Shown piece by piece: positions 16,291-23,509 of a DNA stretch of 64,000 nt (position 1 is the first letter of the stretch; each line of letters starts with the position of its first letter). The position numbers and the translations under genes are program-made. The notes below the pieces were generated by a model that was not told the origin of the DNA, did no database searches, and worked only from the letters and a program-made list of their open reading frames with translations. The DNA is from Sphingobium sp. YR768 (GTDB lineage: Bacteria; Pseudomonadota; Alphaproteobacteria; Sphingomonadales; Sphingomonadaceae), in the NCBI RefSeq assembly GCF_900111125.1, contig NZ_FOGE01000021.1:1-64000 (forward strand). The letters are read 5' to 3'.

Positions 16291-17483
16291 GCGGCGCCCA
16301 AAATGGGGCAGGTGCAGAGCGGACGGCGGCCATCGCCGCGAAGGTGGAAGCCTTCGTCCGCGATATCGTCGCCCCCTATGAGCAGGATCCGCGCAGGGAC
16401 CATCATGACTGCCCCAGCGAAGAGCTGATCGACGAATTGAAGGAGAAGGCGCGCGCGGCCGGCGTGCTGACGCCCCATATATTGAGCGACGGCAGCCACC
16501 TCAACCAGCGGGAAACCGCGATCGTGCTGGCAAAGACCGGCTTGTCGCCGCTCGGTCCGCTGGCCTGCAACACCGCCGCGCCCGACGAGGGCAATATGTA
16601 TTTGCTGGGCAAGGTCGGCAGCGCGGAGATCAAGGAGCGCTTCCTGAAACCGCTGGTGGAGGGGCGCACCCGTTCGGCCTTCTTCATGACAGAGCCTGCG
16701 GCCGAGGGCGGCGCCGGGTCCGACCCATCGATGATGCGGACGACCTGCGTGCAGGACGGCAATCATTGGGTCATCAACGGGCGAAAGGCGTTCATTACCG
16801 GGGCGCAGGGGGCCGGGATCGGCATCGTCATGGCGAAGTCCGCGGACGGCGCCTGCATGTTCCTGGTCGACCTGCCCGACCCGGCGATCCGCATAGACCA
16901 TATTCCCAACACGATCGACAGTTCGATGCCCGGCGGTCATGCCGTGCTGACCATCGACAATCTGCGCGTGCCGGCCGACCAGATGCTGGGCCACTCAGGC
17001 GAAGGCTTCCAATATGCGCAGGTGCGGCTCAGCCCGGCGCGGCTGTCACACTGCATGCGCTGGCTGGGTGCCTGCGTCCGGGCCAACGAGATTGCGACCG
17101 ATTATGCCAATCGCCGCATGGGCTTTGGCAAGACGCTGATCGATCATGAAGGCGTCGGCTTCATGCTGGCGGACAATCTGATCGACCTGAAGCAGGCCGA
17201 ACTGATGATCGACTGGTGCGCGGGCGTGCTGGATGGCGGATCGCTCGGCACAGCGGAAAGCTCCATGGCGAAGGTTGCCGTCTCCGAAGCGCTGATGCGG
17301 GTCGCCGACCGATGCGTGCAGGTGATGGGCGGCACGGGCCTGACCAGCGACACGATCGTGGAACAGGTGTTCCGCGAAATCCGCGCCTTCCGCATTTATG
17401 ACGGCCCGACCGAGGTGCATAAATGGAGCCTGGCCAAGAAGATCAAGCGCGACTGGAAAAAGGCGCAGGAGACGGCGGCATGA
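16287..17483 (+). CDS. Acyl-CoA dehydrogenase, ACAD10/11-LvaC-like
   Basis: This is a 398-aa flavoprotein of the acyl-CoA dehydrogenase family. It has AFFMTEPAAEGGAGSDPS in the middle domain, GRKAFITGAQGAG, and the C-terminal quinone/FAD region VQVMGGTGLTSDTIVEQVFREIRAFRIYDGPTEVHKW. Where classical members carry the catalytic Glu in YEGTSE, this protein has YDGPTEVH, close to the DGPxEVH seen in ACAD10/11 relatives. It overlaps the SDR and the APH-type kinase genes by 4 bp each. An ACAD beside an APH kinase is the split form of ACAD10/11 and matches LvaC/LvaA, which handle 4-hydroxyacyl-CoA through a phosphorylated intermediate. That reaction is inferred here. Confidence 0.88.
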   Translation: MSGAQNGAGAERTAAIAAKVEAFVRDIVAPYEQDPRRDHHDCPSEELIDELKEKARAAGVLTPHILSDGSHLNQRETAIVLAKTGLSPLGPLACNTAAPDEGNMYLLGKVGSAEIKERFLKPLVEGRTRSAFFMTEPAAEGGAGSDPSMMRTTCVQDGNHWVINGRKAFITGAQGAGIGIVMAKSADGACMFLVDLPDPAIRIDHIPNTIDSSMPGGHAVLTIDNLRVPADQMLGHSGEGFQYAQVRLSPARLSHCMRWLGACVRANEIATDYANRRMGFGKTLIDHEGVGFMLADNLIDLKQAELMIDWCAGVLDGGSLGTAESSMAKVAVSEALMRVADRCVQVMGGTGLTSDTIVEQVFREIRAFRIYDGPTEVHKWSLAKKIKRDWKKAQETAA

Positions 17484-18547
17484 GCGCGCTGGGTGACGAT
17501 GCCAATGCCGGCACCACGGCGGTGCGCGATGCCTATCGCTTCGACGAGGCGGCGCTGGCGCGGTGGATGGCGGATCATGTCGAGGGCTATCGGGGGCCGC
17601 TGACCGTCGAGCAGTTCAAGGGCGGACAGTCCAATCCGACTTATAAGCTGGTGACGCCGGGTCGCAGCTATGTGCTGCGCCGCAAGCCGCCGGGCGACAC
17701 GCTGAAAGGCGCGCATGCGGTCGATCGTGAGGCGCGGGTGCTGAGCGCACTGGGCAGTGTCGGCTTTCCGGTGGCGCGGGTCTTTGGCCTCTGCACCGAC
17801 GAAAGCGTCATCGGCAGCTGGTTTTATGTGATGGACATGGTCGAGGGGCGCATCTTCTGGGACGCGACCTTCCCGACCGTCTCCAACGCAGAACGGCCGG
17901 CCTATTTCGACGCGATGAATGCGGCGATCGCTGGGCTGCATGGCATCGATTATGCGGCGATCGGACTGGAAGATTATGGCAAGCCGGGCAATTATTTCGC
18001 GCGGCAGATCGGTCGCTGGTCCCGGCAATATCTGGAGGATCAGGATGCCGGGCGCGATCCGGACATGGATGCGCTGATCGCCTGGCTGCCGGACAATATT
18101 CCGGCGGGTGAGGAAAGCAGCATCGTCCATGGCGATTTCCGCTGCGACAATATGATCTTCCACCCGACGGAGCCGCGCGTGCTGGCGGTGCTGGACTGGG
18201 AATTGTCGACGTTGGGCCATCCGCTGGCCGATTTCGCCTATCATGCGATGATGTACCAGATGCCGCCGGATATCGTGGCCGGGCTGGGCGGCGTGGATAT
18301 CGCCGCGCTGAATATTCCGAGCGAGGCGGACTATGTCGCGGCCTATTGCGCGCGGACCGGGCGGAGCGGCATCGTCAATTGGGATTTCTACATCGCCTTC
18401 AACTATTTCCGGCTGGCGGCGATCTTCCACGGCATCAAGGGACGCGTGATCCGGGGCACGGCAGCGTCCGCCCATGCGCGCGAACGGGCCAAGGCCCTGC
18501 CCCGCCTGTCCGCGCTGGCGCGCCAATCGATGGAGAAATGCGCATGA
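17480..18547 (+). CDS. APH-type phosphotransferase (ACAD10/11 kinase domain-like, LvaA-like)
   Basis: This 355-aa kinase-fold protein belongs to the aminoglycoside phosphotransferase superfamily. Visible motifs are FKGGQSNPTYKL in the N lobe, the Lys-containing YVLRRKPPG, the catalytic loop IVHGDFRCDNMIF and the metal-binding LDWELSTLGHPLADFAYH. These are the marks of the ACAD10/11-associated branch rather than of antibiotic resistance enzymes. The start codon forms an ATGA overlap with the acyl-CoA dehydrogenase stop. By analogy with LvaA it may phosphorylate a hydroxyacyl-CoA that the neighbouring dehydrogenase then processes. An antibiotic resistance role is very unlikely in this operon. 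Confidence 0.87.
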   Translation: MSALGDDANAGTTAVRDAYRFDEAALARWMADHVEGYRGPLTVEQFKGGQSNPTYKLVTPGRSYVLRRKPPGDTLKGAHAVDREARVLSALGSVGFPVARVFGLCTDESVIGSWFYVMDMVEGRIFWDATFPTVSNAERPAYFDAMNAAIAGLHGIDYAAIGLEDYGKPGNYFARQIGRWSRQYLEDQDAGRDPDMDALIAWLPDNIPAGEESSIVHGDFRCDNMIFHPTEPRVLAVLDWELSTLGHPLADFAYHAMMYQMPPDIVAGLGGVDIAALNIPSEADYVAAYCARTGRSGIVNWDFYIAFNYFRLAAIFHGIKGRVIRGTAASAHARERAKALPRLSALARQSMEKCA

Positions 18548-19335
18548 GCGATACGCCTGTCACCGTCGCGATCGACTGCTCCATCGCCACACTGACGCTG
18601 AACCGCCCCGCCGCTGGTAATACCGTCAATCAGGCACTGGCCGATGCGCTGCTGGATGCGGCGATCCTGTGCGACAATGATCCGGCCATTCGCTGCGTCA
18701 TATTGACCGGCAATGGCAAGCTTTTCTGCGGCGGCGGCAACATATCCGCCTTCGACGCGGCGGGCGATCAGGTGCCGGCTTTTCTCAGCCGGCTGGCCGG
18801 TACGCTGCATATGGCGGTGAGCCGCCTGCTGCGGATGCAGAAACCTCTGCTGGTTGCGGTAAACGGCCCGGCGGCGGGCGCGGGCCTGAGCCTCGCCATA
18901 TCCGGCGATGTCGTGATCGCGGCGCAATCGGCGCATTTCATCGCGGCCTATGGCAGCGTCGGCTTGACGCCCGATGGTGGCATGTCCTGGCTGTTGCCGC
19001 GCCATGTGGGCTTGCGCCGCGCGCAGGAGATCATCCTGACCAACCGCAAGGTCACAGCCGACGAAGCCGCCGCGATCGGCATGGTGACGCGCACCGTAGC
19101 CGACGATGATTTCGCTGCGGAGGTGGCGAAGACCGCGCGGATGCTGGCCGATGGTCCGACCGGCGCGATCGCGGGCGCGCGGGCGCTGTTGCTGGAAAGC
19201 GCCAGCAGCCCGCTCGAAGCGCAGCTGGAGCGCGAGACGCGCAGCATCGCTGCGGCAGGCGGCAGCGGCGAGTGTCGCGAGGGCGTCGCCGCCTTCCTTG
19301 GCCGCCGCAAGCCAGACTTTTCAGGAGACGCATGA
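18544..19335 (+). CDS. Enoyl-CoA hydratase/isomerase family protein (first copy)
   Basis: This 263-aa crotonase-fold protein has TLNRPAAGNTVNQ at the CoA site, the oxyanion-hole segment GNGKLFCGGGNIS, and AAGAGLSLAISGDVV. Catalytic acids are not the classic pair of hydratases, so isomerase activity (PaaG-like) is possible. Start 18544 makes an ATGA overlap with the kinase gene and has GGAG 8 bases upstream; an in-frame ATG two codons earlier is an alternative. It belongs to the TetR-controlled beta-oxidation operon and presumably acts on an unsaturated acyl-CoA. Confidence 0.86.
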   Translation: MSDTPVTVAIDCSIATLTLNRPAAGNTVNQALADALLDAAILCDNDPAIRCVILTGNGKLFCGGGNISAFDAAGDQVPAFLSRLAGTLHMAVSRLLRMQKPLLVAVNGPAAGAGLSLAISGDVVIAAQSAHFIAAYGSVGLTPDGGMSWLLPRHVGLRRAQEIILTNRKVTADEAAAIGMVTRTVADDDFAAEVAKTARMLADGPTGAIAGARALLLESASSPLEAQLERETRSIAAAGGSGECREGVAAFLGRRKPDFSGDA

Positions 19336-19336
19336 C

Positions 19337-20497
19337 ATGACCGACGCTTATATCGTTGAAGCCGTCAGAACCGCCGGCGGACGCCGCAATGGCGCGCTGG
19401 CAGGCTGGCATCCGGCCGACATGGGCGGCGAGGTGCTGAACGCACTGGTCGACCGCAGCGGGATTGATCCGGCCGCGATCGAGGATGTGATATTGGGCTG
19501 CGTGACACAGGCGGGCGAGCAGGGTTTCGCCTTTGCCCGCAACGCCGTGCTGGCGTCCCGCCTGCCGCAGAGCGTGCCCGCCGTCACCATCGACCGCCAG
19601 TGCGGATCGTCGCAACAGGCGCTGCAATTCGCGGCGCAGGCTGTGATGTCCGGCACGCAGGATGTCGTCATCGCCGCCGGCGCCGAAAGCATGACGCGCG
19701 TGCCGATGTTCTCCAACATCAGCTATCATCAGCGCGAAGGCGTGGGCGTGGGGCCGTTCAGCGATCGGATCAAGCAGCGGTTCGGCGTCGAAACGTTCAG
19801 CCAGTTCGAAGGGGCCGAGATGATCGCGGCCAAATATGGTTTCGATCGTGACGCGCTGGATCGCTACGCATTGCAAAGCCATCAGCGCGCCGCCGCTGCG
19901 ACGCAGGCCAAGCGCTTCGCATCGCAGATCGTGCCGCTGGAAACCGAAAACGGCCTGCATGTCACGGATGAAGGCATCCGCGCCGACGCCACGCTGGAGG
20001 GAATCGGATCGGTCAAGCTGCTGAAGGAAGGCGGCGTGGTATCGGCCGCCAATGCCAGCCAGATTTGCGACGGGGCGTCGGGCATATTGGTGGTCAACGA
20101 GCGGGCGTTGAAGGCGCATAACCTGACCCCGATCGCCCGGATCGTGAACATGACGGTGACGGCCGGCGACCCGATCATCATGCTGGAGGAACCGATCTTC
20201 GCGACACGCAAGGCGCTGGAGCGGGCGGGCCTGACGATCGGCGACATCGATCTATATGAAGTGAACGAAGCCTTCGCGCCGGTGCCGATGGCCTGGCTGA
20301 AGGCGCTGGGCGCCGATCCTGAGAAACTGAACGTCAATGGCGGCGCGATCGCGCTCGGTCATCCGCTGGGCGCGACCGGCACGAAGCTGATGGCGACGCT
20401 GGTGCATGAACTGCGCGCGCGGGGCCAGCGTTACGGCCTGCAAACCGTGTGCGAGGGCGGCGGCATCGCCAATGTGACCATCGTGGAGGCGCTGTAA
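19337..20497 (+). CDS. Acetyl-CoA acyltransferase (thiolase)
   Basis: This 386-aa thiolase has the nucleophilic cysteine in TIDRQCGSSQQALQFAAQ. The second and third active-site segments are VNEAFAPVPMAW and GGAIALGHPLGATGTKL, and the terminal CEGGGIANVTI carries the other conserved Cys. It cleaves a 3-ketoacyl-CoA to acetyl-CoA (or propionyl-CoA) plus a shortened acyl-CoA. The start codon follows the previous stop by one base, and its TAA overlaps the next ATG by one base. It provides the last step of the beta-oxidation cycle encoded here. Confidence 0.92.
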   Translation: MTDAYIVEAVRTAGGRRNGALAGWHPADMGGEVLNALVDRSGIDPAAIEDVILGCVTQAGEQGFAFARNAVLASRLPQSVPAVTIDRQCGSSQQALQFAAQAVMSGTQDVVIAAGAESMTRVPMFSNISYHQREGVGVGPFSDRIKQRFGVETFSQFEGAEMIAAKYGFDRDALDRYALQSHQRAAAATQAKRFASQIVPLETENGLHVTDEGIRADATLEGIGSVKLLKEGGVVSAANASQICDGASGILVVNERALKAHNLTPIARIVNMTVTAGDPIIMLEEPIFATRKALERAGLTIGDIDLYEVNEAFAPVPMAWLKALGADPEKLNVNGGAIALGHPLGATGTKLMATLVHELRARGQRYGLQTVCEGGGIANVTIVEAL

Positions 20498-21498
20498 TGG
20501 CGATCGGCACACGCATTACCGAGTTGCTGGGCATCGAACATCCGATCGTGCAGGGCGGCATGATGTGGGTCGGCAGGGCGGAACTGGCCGCTGCCGTCTC
20601 CAATGCCGGGGGTCTTGGCATATTGACGGCGCTGACCCAGCCGACGCCCGACGATCTGCGCCGGGAAATCGACCGCTGCCGGTCGATGACGGACAAGCCG
20701 TTCGGCGTGAACCTGACCATATTGCCGTCGGTGACGCCGCCGCCCTATGCGCAATATCGCAAGGCGATCATCGATAGCGGTGTGCGGATCGTCGAGACGG
20801 CCGGGCACAAGCCGCAGGAGCATGTCGAGGATTTCAAGGGCCATGGCATCACCGTGCTGCACAAATGCACCGCCGTGCGCCATGCGCTGTCGGCGGAGCG
20901 GATGGGCGTGGATGTCATTTCCATCGACGGCTTCGAATGTGCCGGCCATCCGGGCGAGGATGATATTCCCGGCCTGATCCTGATCCCCGCTGCGGCGGAC
21001 AAGGTGACGGTGCCGATGCTGGCGAGCGGCGGCTTTGGCGACGGGCGCGGCCTGGCGGCAGCGCTGGCGCTGGGGGCCGAGGGGATCAACATGGGCACCC
21101 GTTTCTGCGCGACGGTCGAAGCGCCAATCCATGAGGCTGTGAAGCAATTCATCGTCGCCAATGACGAGCGCGCGACCAACCTGATCTTCCGCCGGTTCCA
21201 CAACACAGGCCGCGTCGCGAAGAACAGCGTGTCGGATCAGGTGGTCGCCATCAGCCAGCAGCCCGAAGCTGTGTTCGAGGACATCCGACCCTTCGTGTCC
21301 GGCGCCAAAGGGCGTGAGGCTCTGGAGACGGGCAATCTGGACGCGGGCCTTGTCTGGGCCGGGCAGGTGCAGGGTCTGATCCATGACATTCCGACCTGCC
21401 AGGATTTGCTGGCGCAGATCATCGGGGACGCCGAACGGATCATCGCGGGGCGCCTCGCCGGCTTCCTGCAACGCCAGCCCGGAAAGGTGGCCGCATGA
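20497..21498 (+). CDS. Nitronate monooxygenase / IpdC-like flavin oxidoreductase
   Basis: This 333-aa TIM-barrel flavoprotein of the 2-nitropropane dioxygenase family has PIVQGGMMWVG, SNAGGLGILTAL, the conserved GFECAGHPGEDDI segment, and FMN phosphate site residues ASGGFGDGRG and GAEGINMGTRF. Within acyl-CoA operons such proteins are often not true nitronate oxidases. IpdC of steroid ring degradation is a known flavin-dependent CoA-ester oxidoreductase of this fold. The operon setting therefore favours desaturation or reduction of a CoA thioester. The family call is firm, the reaction is inferred. Confidence 0.82.
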   Translation: MAIGTRITELLGIEHPIVQGGMMWVGRAELAAAVSNAGGLGILTALTQPTPDDLRREIDRCRSMTDKPFGVNLTILPSVTPPPYAQYRKAIIDSGVRIVETAGHKPQEHVEDFKGHGITVLHKCTAVRHALSAERMGVDVISIDGFECAGHPGEDDIPGLILIPAAADKVTVPMLASGGFGDGRGLAAALALGAEGINMGTRFCATVEAPIHEAVKQFIVANDERATNLIFRRFHNTGRVAKNSVSDQVVAISQQPEAVFEDIRPFVSGAKGREALETGNLDAGLVWAGQVQGLIHDIPTCQDLLAQIIGDAERIIAGRLAGFLQRQPGKVAA

Positions 21499-22271
21499 CC
21501 TATCACTATGTGGACGTGTCGCGGGAAGGACCGTTGACGATCGTGACCCTCAACCGACCCGAAGCGCATAATGCCCTGAATGCCGAGGCGCATCTGGAGT
21601 TGCAGGCGGTCTTCGATGATTATCAGGCCGACGACAGCCAGTGGGTTGCGATCATCACTGGTGCGGGGCCGAAAGCCTTTTGCGCCGGGCATGATCTGAA
21701 GCAGCAGGCGTCAGGCGGTGGTATGGCCACGCCGCCCAGCGGTTTTGCCGGCCTCACCAGCCGTTTCGGCCTGCACAAACCGGTCATCGCAGCAGTAAAC
21801 GGCGTCGCCATGGGGGGTGGTTTCGAGATCGTGCTGGCCTGCGACATCGTGGTTGCGTCGCAGAACGCGCTGTTCGCGCTGCCGGAACCAAGGGTCGGTA
21901 TCGCTGCCCTTGCAGGCGGGATGCAGCGATTGCCGCGCATCATCGGCTTGCAGCGCGCCATGGGCCTGTTGCTGACCGGACGGCGCGTGCGTGCGCAGGA
22001 AGGCTATGCGCTTGGCTTCGTGACGGAGGTGACGGAGGGCGATGTGCTGGAAGCCGCCCGACGCTGGGCGGGCGAGATATTGGCGTGCAGCCCGATGTCG
22101 ATCCGCGCGACCAAGGAAGCGACGCATCGCGGCCTGACCATATCCGTGCAGGATGGCATGGAAGGAGAATGGGACTATCCCACGATGAAGGCGCTGCTGG
22201 CGTCGGAGGATTTTGTCGAGGGGCCGAAGGCCTTTGCGGAGAAGCGCACGCCCAACTGGCTGGGCCGGTAA
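21495..22271 (+). CDS. Enoyl-CoA hydratase family protein (second copy)
   Basis: This 258-aa crotonase-fold protein has LNRPEAHNALNAEAH, oxyanion-hole segment GPKAFCAGHDLKQ, VAMGGGFEIVLACDIVVAS and LPEPRVGIAALAGGMQRLPR. The Glu in EPRVG matches the position of one hydratase acid. It overlaps the flavoprotein gene by 4 bp and is the last gene of the operon, followed by a strong inverted repeat. It is clearly diverged from the copy at 18544, so the operon probably handles two different unsaturated intermediates. Confidence 0.88.
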   Translation: MTYHYVDVSREGPLTIVTLNRPEAHNALNAEAHLELQAVFDDYQADDSQWVAIITGAGPKAFCAGHDLKQQASGGGMATPPSGFAGLTSRFGLHKPVIAAVNGVAMGGGFEIVLACDIVVASQNALFALPEPRVGIAALAGGMQRLPRIIGLQRAMGLLLTGRRVRAQEGYALGFVTEVTEGDVLEAARRWAGEILACSPMSIRATKEATHRGLTISVQDGMEGEWDYPTMKALLASEDFVEGPKAFAEKRTPNWLGR

Positions 22272-22282
22272 AAGCGACCTTT

Positions 22283-22335
22283 GCGTTCCCCGGCGCAGGC
22301 CGGGGTCCAGTCACCCGGCCTGCGCCGGGGAACGC
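22283..22335. repeat. Perfect 22-bp inverted repeat (REP-like or two-way terminator)
   Basis: The arms at 22283-22304 and 22314-22335 are exact reverse complements around a 9-nt loop. They are built on the word TTCCCCGGCGCAGGCCGGG. It lies in the 102-bp gap between convergent genes, which suits a bidirectional terminator. Similar CCCCGGCGnAGGCCGGGG words are common as dispersed repeats in sphingomonad and Caulobacter genomes, so it may be a REP-type element. No T-run follows. Confidence 0.75.
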
Positions 22336-22373
22336 TTCATAAAAGCCAATAGGTCTACGGGCGCCCAAGTCTG

Positions 22374-23117
22374 TCAGGCCATCAGCCCGCCGCCATTGGC
22401 GTGCAATATCTGGCCGGTGATGAAACTGGCGCGGGACGAGGCGAGGAACAGTATCGCTTCGGCGATCTCGCGCGGTTCGGCAAGGCGGCCGAGCGGCAGG
22501 ACGCTGGTGACGGCGTGAACCGCGCCGGTCGTGTCGGATGCCATCAGCGCATCGACGGTTTCGGTGCGGGTGGGGCCGGCCGACACCGCGTTGACGCGGA
22601 TATACGGCGCCCCTTCCGCTGCCAGCGTGCGGGTGAACGCCTCTACCCCGGCCTTGGAAGCGGCATAGGCGGACAGGCCCGGCGTCGGAAAACGGGCGGC
22701 GGTGGACGACATATTGACGATCGCCCCACCCCGCTCGCGCAGGATCGGGAAGGCCGCGCGGCAGAAGATCATGGTGCCGCTCAGGTTGGCGGCGATCGTA
22801 TCGGCATAGAGGGCGTCGGTCGTCTCCTCGATCCGGGCGGTGGGGAAGATACCCGCGATATTGGCAAGGATGTCGAGGCCGCTGCCATGGCCGATCGCCT
22901 TTGCGACGGCGCGTGTCGCGGTATCGGCCTGCGCTATGTCGCCGACGATCATGGTGGCGGCTTCGCCCAGCCCTTCAGTTGCCTTTGTCAGAGCAGACGC
23001 ATTCCGCCCCACCAGCACCACCCGCGCACCGCGCTCCACCAGCAGGGTCGCAACGGTCAGGCCGATGCCTCTGGAACCGCCGGTAACTATGGCGGTCTTG
23101 CCCGCAAATTCCCCCAT
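22374..23117 (-). CDS. Short-chain dehydrogenase/reductase
   Basis: This 247-aa classical SDR has GxxxGxG in VTGGSRGIGLT, NIAGIF (variant of NNAG), catalytic Ser in NMSSTAARF and YAASK. The closing segment FITGQILHANGGGLM is typical of FabG-like enzymes. ATG at 23117 is used because GAGGGGG lies 4 bases upstream; a GTG one codon before sits too close to it. It is the last gene of a short leftward run after the linalool-isomerase-like gene and a small membrane protein, so it probably oxidises an alcohol in that pathway. Substrate unknown. Confidence 0.86.
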   Translation of the reverse strand: MGEFAGKTAIVTGGSRGIGLTVATLLVERGARVVLVGRNASALTKATEGLGEAATMIVGDIAQADTATRAVAKAIGHGSGLDILANIAGIFPTARIEETTDALYADTIAANLSGTMIFCRAAFPILRERGGAIVNMSSTAARFPTPGLSAYAASKAGVEAFTRTLAAEGAPYIRVNAVSAGPTRTETVDALMASDTTGAVHAVTSVLPLGRLAEPREIAEAILFLASSRASFITGQILHANGGGLMA

Positions 23118-23130
23118 CACGCCCCCTCGC

Positions 23131-23508
23131 CTATCCGCTGATGGTGCGATGGCGCGTGCCGTCGGCGTCGATCACCAACCGCACGCTCTGTTCCCCGTTC
23201 ATGCCGCACATGGCGGCATAGACGACATGCTGGCCATGCAGCCGCGACCAGCCGATATCGGCCAGTTGTGCGATATGGGTGCCATGGTCGCGATAGAGCC
23301 AGATGCCCACGCCAGCCAGTTCCACCACCAGCAGCGCCGCCACCGCCATTCGCACGCGCGGGCGGCGCAGGACAGCAGCGATGCGGGTGAAGATGGTATC
23401 GGCCACCTCCCCTTGCGGCACGGGCAGCAGGCCCCAGAAGACGGCCCAGCGCCGCAACATCGCCATCGCCTGCGCGACCAGAAAGGCAGCGATGAGGCAG
23501 CAGGCCAT
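23131..23508 (-). CDS. Small membrane protein of unknown function
   Basis: This 125-aa protein has two hydrophobic stretches, at about residues 1-28 (CLIAAFLVAQAMAM) and 52-70 (MAVAALLVVELAGVGIWLY), and a short soluble tail with two Cys in AAMCGMNG or nearby. I do not recognise the family. It begins 1 bp after the stop of the linalool-isomerase-like gene and ends 13 bp before the SDR start, so it is surely co-transcribed with both. A role as partner or anchor of the large membrane enzyme is a guess from position only. Confidence 0.72.
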   Translation of the reverse strand: MACCLIAAFLVAQAMAMLRRWAVFWGLLPVPQGEVADTIFTRIAAVLRRPRVRMAVAALLVVELAGVGIWLYRDHGTHIAQLADIGWSRLHGQHVVYAAMCGMNGEQSVRLVIDADGTRHRTISG

Positions 23509-23509
23509 G

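Noticed and set aside
17480..18547. Antibiotic resistance by an aminoglycoside phosphotransferase (also considered for 32972-33955)
   Set aside because: Both proteins match the catabolic ACAD-associated branch and lie inside degradation operons without resistance or mobile genes.
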